NCBI RefSeq assembly: GCF_011440305.1
Contig: NZ_JAAOIW010000004.1
Span: forward strand, 186,001 to 250,000
Reading direction: 5' to 3'
From: Paenibacillus agricola
Lineage (GTDB): Bacteria > Bacillota > Bacilli > Paenibacillales > NBRC-103111
DNA: 64,000 nt
In this document: piece by piece, positions 59,800 to 64,000 of the stretch
Position numbering within the stretch: the stretch's first letter is position 1
How the letters are laid out: the number at the start of each line of letters is the position of its first letter
Notes under the pieces: generated by a model
What the model saw: the letters and a program-made list of their open reading frames with translations, nothing else
What the model was told of the DNA's origin: nothing
The model's database searches: none
Made by a program: the position numbers and the translations under genes

Positions 59800-60660
59800 T
59801 CAACCCTTTACGGAGCCAAGCAGCATCCCATTCGTGAAATGCTTTTGTATAAACGGATAGACTAATATAATCGGTAAGCTGGCCATAACGACCGAAGCCA
59901 TTTGGATCGTTTCTGTAGGCATCATATTTTCCGCATTTTCCATCGGCTGCTGAGTGAGCATCAGAATTTCTCGAATGACAATCTGTAATGGAAACAAGCT
60001 GCGGTCGGTTACGTACATCATGGCTTGGAAAAACTCATTCCAATGGCCCACCATATAAAACAAGCCAATGGTTAATACAGAAGGTATCGATAACGGAATG
60101 ACGATTTGCCATAAGATACGGAATTCCTTGGCACCATCCATTCGCGCCGATTCGAACAGCTCTTCAGGTAAATTTTCGAAAAAGCTTTTCATAATCAGCA
60201 CATTAAAGCTCCATACCGCATTAGGCAATATCATCGACCAGATCGAATCCAGTAGCCCAAGCGATTTTACAATTAGGTAAGTCGGAATAATACCGCCGCT
60301 GAACAGCATCGTGAATACAACCATAAGCAGGAATATATTGCGGCCTGGAAGCGCCCTACGGCTGAGTGGATAAGCCATAAGTGTGGTCAATATCAGATTA
60401 ACAATCGTTCCGACCACTGTGATCACTATCGTAACCCAGAAGGCATTGGGGATATTCGATTCCGTAAATAGCTTTTCATAAGCGCTGAATGTGATTGCTT
60501 TGGGTATCAATATAAAGCCGCCATTCTTAAGCACCTCGGTAAAAGGCGTAATCGATACCGTCACTACATACATCAATGGCAATATAGCAGCCAAGCCTGC
60601 TAAGCCAAGCACGGTATAGACGATTGTGTTCATAATGCGATCCTCTATGCTTTTTACCAT
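59800..60660 (-). CDS. LplC-like sugar ABC permease
   Basis: A 286-aa permease with six helices. ESARMDGAKEFRILWQIVIPLSIPSV is the EAA coupling loop. It starts with the 7-bp overlap of the upstream permease stop, so the two are translationally coupled. It is the second permease of a CUT1-type importer for oligosaccharides; no ATPase gene lies in the cluster, as is usual for LplABC in Paenibacillus. Confidence 0.92.
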   Translation of the reverse strand: MVKSIEDRIMNTIVYTVLGLAGLAAILPLMYVVTVSITPFTEVLKNGGFILIPKAITFSAYEKLFTESNIPNAFWVTIVITVVGTIVNLILTTLMAYPLSRRALPGRNIFLLMVVFTMLFSGGIIPTYLIVKSLGLLDSIWSMILPNAVWSFNVLIMKSFFENLPEELFESARMDGAKEFRILWQIVIPLSIPSVLTIGLFYMVGHWNEFFQAMMYVTDRSLFPLQIVIREILMLTQQPMENAENMMPTETIQMASVVMASLPIILVYPFIQKHFTNGMLLGSVKG

Positions 60661-61616
60661 ATGCCATCACCCCATTTCTTGGATAAATGGTTGGCGCCGA
60701 GCACCAGCACTAGACCAATTGCTGATTTGAATAAGCCAACTGCCGCACCCAGACTGAAATTCAACTGCTGTAAACCGGTTCTGAATACCCAAGTGTCGAG
60801 AATATCGGCAACCTGGTACACCTGAATATTGTACAAAATATAAATTTGATCAAATCCAGCGTCCATAATATGACCAAGCTTCAATATAAACAGCAATATA
60901 ATGACATTGCGTATACCCGGGAGCGTAATATGCCAGATCATCCGTAAGCGACCTGCGCCGTCAACGCGAGCAGCCTCATATAAGGTGGGATCAATCGCTG
61001 TCATGGAGGCCAAATAGATGATCGCTCCCCAGCCAAGATCCTTCCATATTTCCGAACCGACAAGGATCGAGCGAAAATAATCAAGTGAGGTCATAAACCC
61101 GATCGAAGTACCGCCACTTTCTTGAATCCAACGGTTGAATAAGCCGGAGCTTTGGGAAAATAAGGAAATCAAGATGCCGTATATAATGACCCAGGACAGG
61201 AAATGTGGCATATAGGTTAACGTTTGGATCAGCGTCTTCAGCCAGCGCACTCGGCATTCATTCAGCATTAACGCCATCATAATCGGTGGAATCATTCCGA
61301 AGATGAGCTTGTAAAAGGAAATGAGCGACGTGTTCACCATCAGCTGGACAAAATAAGGTGAATTGAAAAAGATTTGAAAATGTTTGTACCAAGGGTCCGC
61401 CCATGGGCTGCTGACGATCCCTTCAAGTAAATTAAAATCCTTAAACGCGATAATCACGCCATACATCGGCACGTAGCGGAACAAGATGTAATAAATAACT
61501 CCCGGCAGCAGCATCATATAAAAGGCTCGGAAGGCCCATATATTTTTGCTGGCTAGTTTAAGCTTGGCTTGTTTATTTTTGGCTTCGGCCACGTTTCTCA
61601 TCGATAATTGCTCCAT
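60654..61616 (-). CDS. LplB-like sugar ABC permease
   Basis: A 320-aa permease with six helices and a charged N-terminus of about 30 residues. YEAARVDGAGRLRMIWHITLPGIRNV is the EAA loop. ATG 61614-61616 follows AGGAGGGG, so a longer 35-residue upstream extension that reads through the leader repeats is not used. First gene of the transport operon, with repeat leader 61629-61750 and cre-like sites further upstream. Confidence 0.92.
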   Translation of the reverse strand: MEQLSMRNVAEAKNKQAKLKLASKNIWAFRAFYMMLLPGVIYYILFRYVPMYGVIIAFKDFNLLEGIVSSPWADPWYKHFQIFFNSPYFVQLMVNTSLISFYKLIFGMIPPIMMALMLNECRVRWLKTLIQTLTYMPHFLSWVIIYGILISLFSQSSGLFNRWIQESGGTSIGFMTSLDYFRSILVGSEIWKDLGWGAIIYLASMTAIDPTLYEAARVDGAGRLRMIWHITLPGIRNVIILLFILKLGHIMDAGFDQIYILYNIQVYQVADILDTWVFRTGLQQLNFSLGAAVGLFKSAIGLVLVLGANHLSKKWGDGIW

Positions 61617-61628
61617 ATATGCCCCTCC

Positions 61629-61750
61629 TAAAAGTTTTCTGTAAGAAAACTCACTTTGTAAGCAGCAGCCGAGTTTACTATGCATACTTACTTTATAAGC
61701 ATCTGCTGAGTTGCTTAGCAAACCTGCTTCGTTCGAACTCGCTTACATAC
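61629..61750 (-). repeat. Leader hairpin repeats before the lplB-like gene (3 units)
   Basis: On the minus strand there are three successive units: a diverged first (GTATGTAAGCGAGTTC...), then ATGCTTATAAAGTAAGT... and GCTTACAAAGTGAGTTTTC..., the last ending in the hairpin AGTTTTCTGT/AGAAAACT right before the ribosome site. Same family as the leaders of cysT, larE and gpx. Confidence 0.75.
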
Positions 61751-61768
61751 TTTCTATATCTGTAGTAT

Positions 61769-61782
61769 AGCAAGCGCTTTCT
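61769..61782. promoter_or_regulatory. cre-like site upstream of the transport operon
   Basis: AGCAAGCGCTTTCT matches the catabolite-responsive element core (AAAGCGCTT) on the minus strand. It adjoins a possible -10 (TATACT), so CcpA or a LacI-type protein could bind here. Confidence 0.5.
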
Positions 61783-61822
61783 TTAGGGAATATACAGCAA
61801 TTATGCGAAAGTGTTTGAATTC

Positions 61823-61836
61823 TTGCAAACGCTTTA
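61823..61836. promoter_or_regulatory. Second cre-like site
   Basis: TTGCAAACGCTTTA is close to the cre consensus (TGNAANCGNTTNCA). It sits right after the kinase stop codon, 207 bases before the transporter start. Confidence 0.5.
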
Positions 61837-63612
61837 TTATTTACTGATATATGGCAGCTTGATACGGATTAAGGTGCCTACCTCTGGGATACTGGCAATA
61901 CGAAGTCCAAACTCTTCGCCAAAATGCAGCCGGATACGCTCCTGTACATTCATAATGCCAATGCCCGTAAACCGATGCTTGCTGGGAGTCCGGTGGCGCT
62001 CGCTAAATACGCTGCTTAGCTGTTCGGGGTTCATCCCCAAGCCGTCATCCCTAATAACAATACAGAGCCGTTCTCTTCTTACAATCGCATGGATACGAAT
62101 ATGACCCTGCACCTTCTGGGGAGCGAGGCCGTGAAAAATCGCATTTTCAACCAAAGGCTGCAGTGTAAGCTTTAATATTTGGCAATGCAGGGTTTCCGGC
62201 TCTGCATCAATCGTCATGACGAACTTTTCCCCATAACGAACCTTCTGGATATAGGCATACATCCGCAGTCCCTCAATTTCCTCCTCCAGCGTTACGAACT
62301 CGCCGCTTTTATCGAAGCTAAACGACAATAGCCCCACAAGAGCCCGAATCGTTTCGCGCACGGCTTCAATTTTTTGCTGCTTGGCCAAGCTGCTTATGCA
62401 GGCTAGCGTATTATACAGAAAATGCGGCGCAATCTGGCTTTGCAGCATTTTTAGCTCATATTGATTTTTGCGCTTTTCCATTTCCTTCGTTTCCAGCAGC
62501 AAATGATGAATTCGCTCCATCATCGCGTTATAGCTCCTGGCGAGCTTGCCAATTTCGTCCTCTCTGGTTACCGATATGCTTGGGAGCACCTCCATGTCGT
62601 AGACGCGGTCCATTTTGGCTACCAGCGTACGAACCGGATAGGTTATATAACGGCTCATCATATAAGAGCTAATGAGCAGAATCAGAACCCAAACCACAGC
62701 AGCCGTTTTATAATTATTGTAAAGTATGAGTATATTTTGGTAAAAATAGCTATCCTCGATAAAAGCAATAAAATACCAGCCCAGCTTGTTCATCCCTGAT
62801 TTAACGGCAACGAGCTTGCTTTTAGCTCCTTCAATTTCAGTAATCCCAACGGGCAGTTCTTGGATCCTATCAACAAAATCCTCATTCAATTCTGGCGGAT
62901 ACACACGAGTATTGTAGGGCAGCAGCTTATAATAATCCAACGGCCAGCTGGTGTCTAAGGTATTGACAATATTACTCTTGTTCGTAATGATCGCGAATGT
63001 CTGGTTGCGCGTGTTCATAAACTGGGACAGCAGATCCGTGAGCCGAATCAAATCGATTTCAACCACGGCTATGCCTTTGATCGTATCCTCTCCTATTGCG
63101 CTGATCGGCAATACAAAAGCAACGGTTTTGCCGGATAGCGGTGAGTGGTAAGGCTCGCTGATCATCACCCCATAGTTAGCCGTGGACATCTCGTACAGCT
63201 TCGCCAAATTCGGATTTCCAATAATGTCTAAGTAAACCTGTGTATTAGACATGACCTTGCCATCAGCCCGCACCAAATAGAGCGTTTTGTAGAGGGTACT
63301 GTTTTTTTCAGCATATTTGCGCAATACCTTGACAGCCTCTTCTTCCATTCCTTGGTCTAATAAATCATCACGAGTTGAGAGCAGCAGCAAAATATTTTGC
63401 ACATTGTCCAAATAAGCATCCAAATATAGATTGGTACGGTCGATAATGACCGTCGCATCTGAGAGTACCTGCTTGCGGAATAGCTGCTCCGCTTCCTGCA
63501 GATTATTCCATGCAAGCAAACCGAAAAGCACCAAGGTCCCTGCAAATAGAAACAGGAAATGCTTAAAGACCATGCTGCGGCTTTTCATCCAATGGTTAAT
63601 CCGGCTTAACAC
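61837..63612 (-). CDS. YesM-type sensor histidine kinase
   Basis: A ~591-aa membrane kinase of the sugar-sensing His_kinase (PF06580) class. There is a membrane helix near the N-terminus (FLFLFAGTLVLFGLLAW) and a second at about 290-310 (KTAAVVWVLILLISSYMMS), with a dCache-like extracellular domain between. A HAMP-like region is followed by QSQIAPHFLYNTLACISSL (phospho-His), and the ATPase domain has LVENAIFHGL (N box) and DDGLGMN (G1). GTG 63610-63612 follows AAAGGGTGG; the TTG at 63645 has no site. It pairs with the adjacent YesN-type regulator. Confidence 0.87.
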   Translation of the reverse strand: MLSRINHWMKSRSMVFKHFLFLFAGTLVLFGLLAWNNLQEAEQLFRKQVLSDATVIIDRTNLYLDAYLDNVQNILLLLSTRDDLLDQGMEEEAVKVLRKYAEKNSTLYKTLYLVRADGKVMSNTQVYLDIIGNPNLAKLYEMSTANYGVMISEPYHSPLSGKTVAFVLPISAIGEDTIKGIAVVEIDLIRLTDLLSQFMNTRNQTFAIITNKSNIVNTLDTSWPLDYYKLLPYNTRVYPPELNEDFVDRIQELPVGITEIEGAKSKLVAVKSGMNKLGWYFIAFIEDSYFYQNILILYNNYKTAAVVWVLILLISSYMMSRYITYPVRTLVAKMDRVYDMEVLPSISVTREDEIGKLARSYNAMMERIHHLLLETKEMEKRKNQYELKMLQSQIAPHFLYNTLACISSLAKQQKIEAVRETIRALVGLLSFSFDKSGEFVTLEEEIEGLRMYAYIQKVRYGEKFVMTIDAEPETLHCQILKLTLQPLVENAIFHGLAPQKVQGHIRIHAIVRRERLCIVIRDDGLGMNPEQLSSVFSERHRTPSKHRFTGIGIMNVQERIRLHFGEEFGLRIASIPEVGTLIRIKLPYISK

Positions 63613-63641
63613 TAGGGCCCACCCTTTCTCCTTGGCTTTAT

Positions 63642-64000
63642 TCAATTAATTTTTTTGAAATCCGTAGGTGCTACACCGGTACGGTTACGAAACAGCACAG
63701 AGAAATAGCGGTAGCTTGGGATACCCACCTGCTCGGCAACCTCGTACACCTTCATATTCGTCGTTTGCAGCAGTTGGATCGCTTTGTCCATCCGCAGGCT
63801 GGTTACATATTCATTAAAGGATTCGCCAACTTCCTCACGGAATATACGACTCAAATAATAGGAGCTTAGCTCCACCGCTTCAGCAATTTGTGTCAAGGTA
63901 ATCGGCTCCGCCAACCGTTCACTTATCAGCTGCTTAGCGAACTGTACCTCCTTGCGGCATTTACTCTTCAAACCCGCCGCCGACTCCAGCTGATGGCTAA
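63642..64000 (-). CDS. YesN-type response regulator, truncated by the window edge
   Basis: The C-terminal part of an AraC-type DNA-binding response regulator. Two helix-turn-helix motifs are visible (TLTQIAEAVELSSYYLSRIFREEVGESFNEYVTSLRM, then KVYEVAEQVGIPSYRYFSVLFRNRTGVAPTDFKK). The frame is open to the edge of the window with no stop, so the receiver domain lies outside. It overlaps or abuts the kinase start region. Probably activates the adjacent transporter operon. Confidence 0.82.
   Translation of the reverse strand, partial: SHQLESAAGLKSKCRKEVQFAKQLISERLAEPITLTQIAEAVELSSYYLSRIFREEVGESFNEYVTSLRMDKAIQLLQTTNMKVYEVAEQVGIPSYRYFSVLFRNRTGVAPTDFKKIN

Noticed and set aside
1-64000. tRNA, rRNA, CRISPR array, transposase or phage genes
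   Set aside because: Looked for on both strands; no cloverleaf-like block, regular repeat-spacer array or integrase/transposase motif was found.

Overview
The window reads as chromosomal DNA of an endospore-forming, low-to-mid GC Firmicute of the Paenibacillaceae (Paenibacillus or a close relative). The evidence is a CotF-type spore coat pair behind a sporulation-type promoter, a bacillithiol disulfide reductase (YpdA type), HelD, a BsuPI-type lipoprotein, YesM/YesN and LplABC-type sugar uptake genes, strong AGGAGG ribosome sites and frequent TTG/GTG starts. No rRNA, tRNA, CRISPR array, transposase or phage gene is visible.

Layout. 1-5.2 kb: coat proteins, a methyltransferase, YpdA, an orphan ABC ATPase and a polysaccharide deacetylase lipoprotein. 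5.2-9.0 kb: two paralogous secreted stalk/PKD proteins. 9.4-13.6 kb: small protein, M20 amidohydrolase, a repeat-rich 590-bp gap, GNAT, a broken BsuPI lipoprotein, a YtrA-type GntR regulator and a dual-specificity phosphatase. 13.6-20.1 kb: a sulfur operon read leftward (sulfate-binding protein, CysT, CysW, CysA, alpha/beta hydrolase, YezD-like protein, SsuE-like reductase and an unknown 105-aa protein) from a good sigma-A promoter. 20.2-24 kb: membrane protein/HTH pair, COG0523 GTPase, a MITE-like palindrome and a TIM-barrel protein. 24-31 kb: DUF4395 protein, topoisomerase III that apparently starts at ATT, and a two-gene phosphorelay whose CheA-like kinase carries its own CheX-like phosphatase domain. 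31.3-41.4 kb: HelD, 2-hydroxyacid dehydrogenase, LarE, a PAS/degenerate GGDEF/EAL protein, glutathione peroxidase and a RavA/ViaA-like MoxR-VWA pair. 41.8-48.2 kb: MATE pump, membrane permease, DUF4111 nucleotidyltransferase, DUF3900 protein, Cu/Zn SOD and a methyltransferase.

48.4-58.0 kb is a leftward catabolic cluster: PhyH-type dioxygenase, SDR, LacI regulator, FAD monooxygenase, Fsr-like MFS, AraC regulator, Pmp3-like peptide, ACMSD-type amidohydrolase, Rieske protein and a GH88/105-like hydrolase. A LacI-type operator precedes its first gene. It is followed (58.1-64 kb) by an LplABC-type sugar ABC transporter with two cre-like sites upstream and a YesM/YesN two-component system; the response regulator runs off the right edge. 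Together these suggest uptake and oxidative/hydrolytic breakdown of a glycosidic or aromatic plant-derived compound; the substrate is not deducible from sequence.

The most striking non-coding signal is a family of ~38-bp hairpin repeats, in two or three tandem degenerate copies directly upstream of the ribosome site of four unrelated genes (cysT, larE, gpx and the lplB-type permease), always in the same orientation to the gene.
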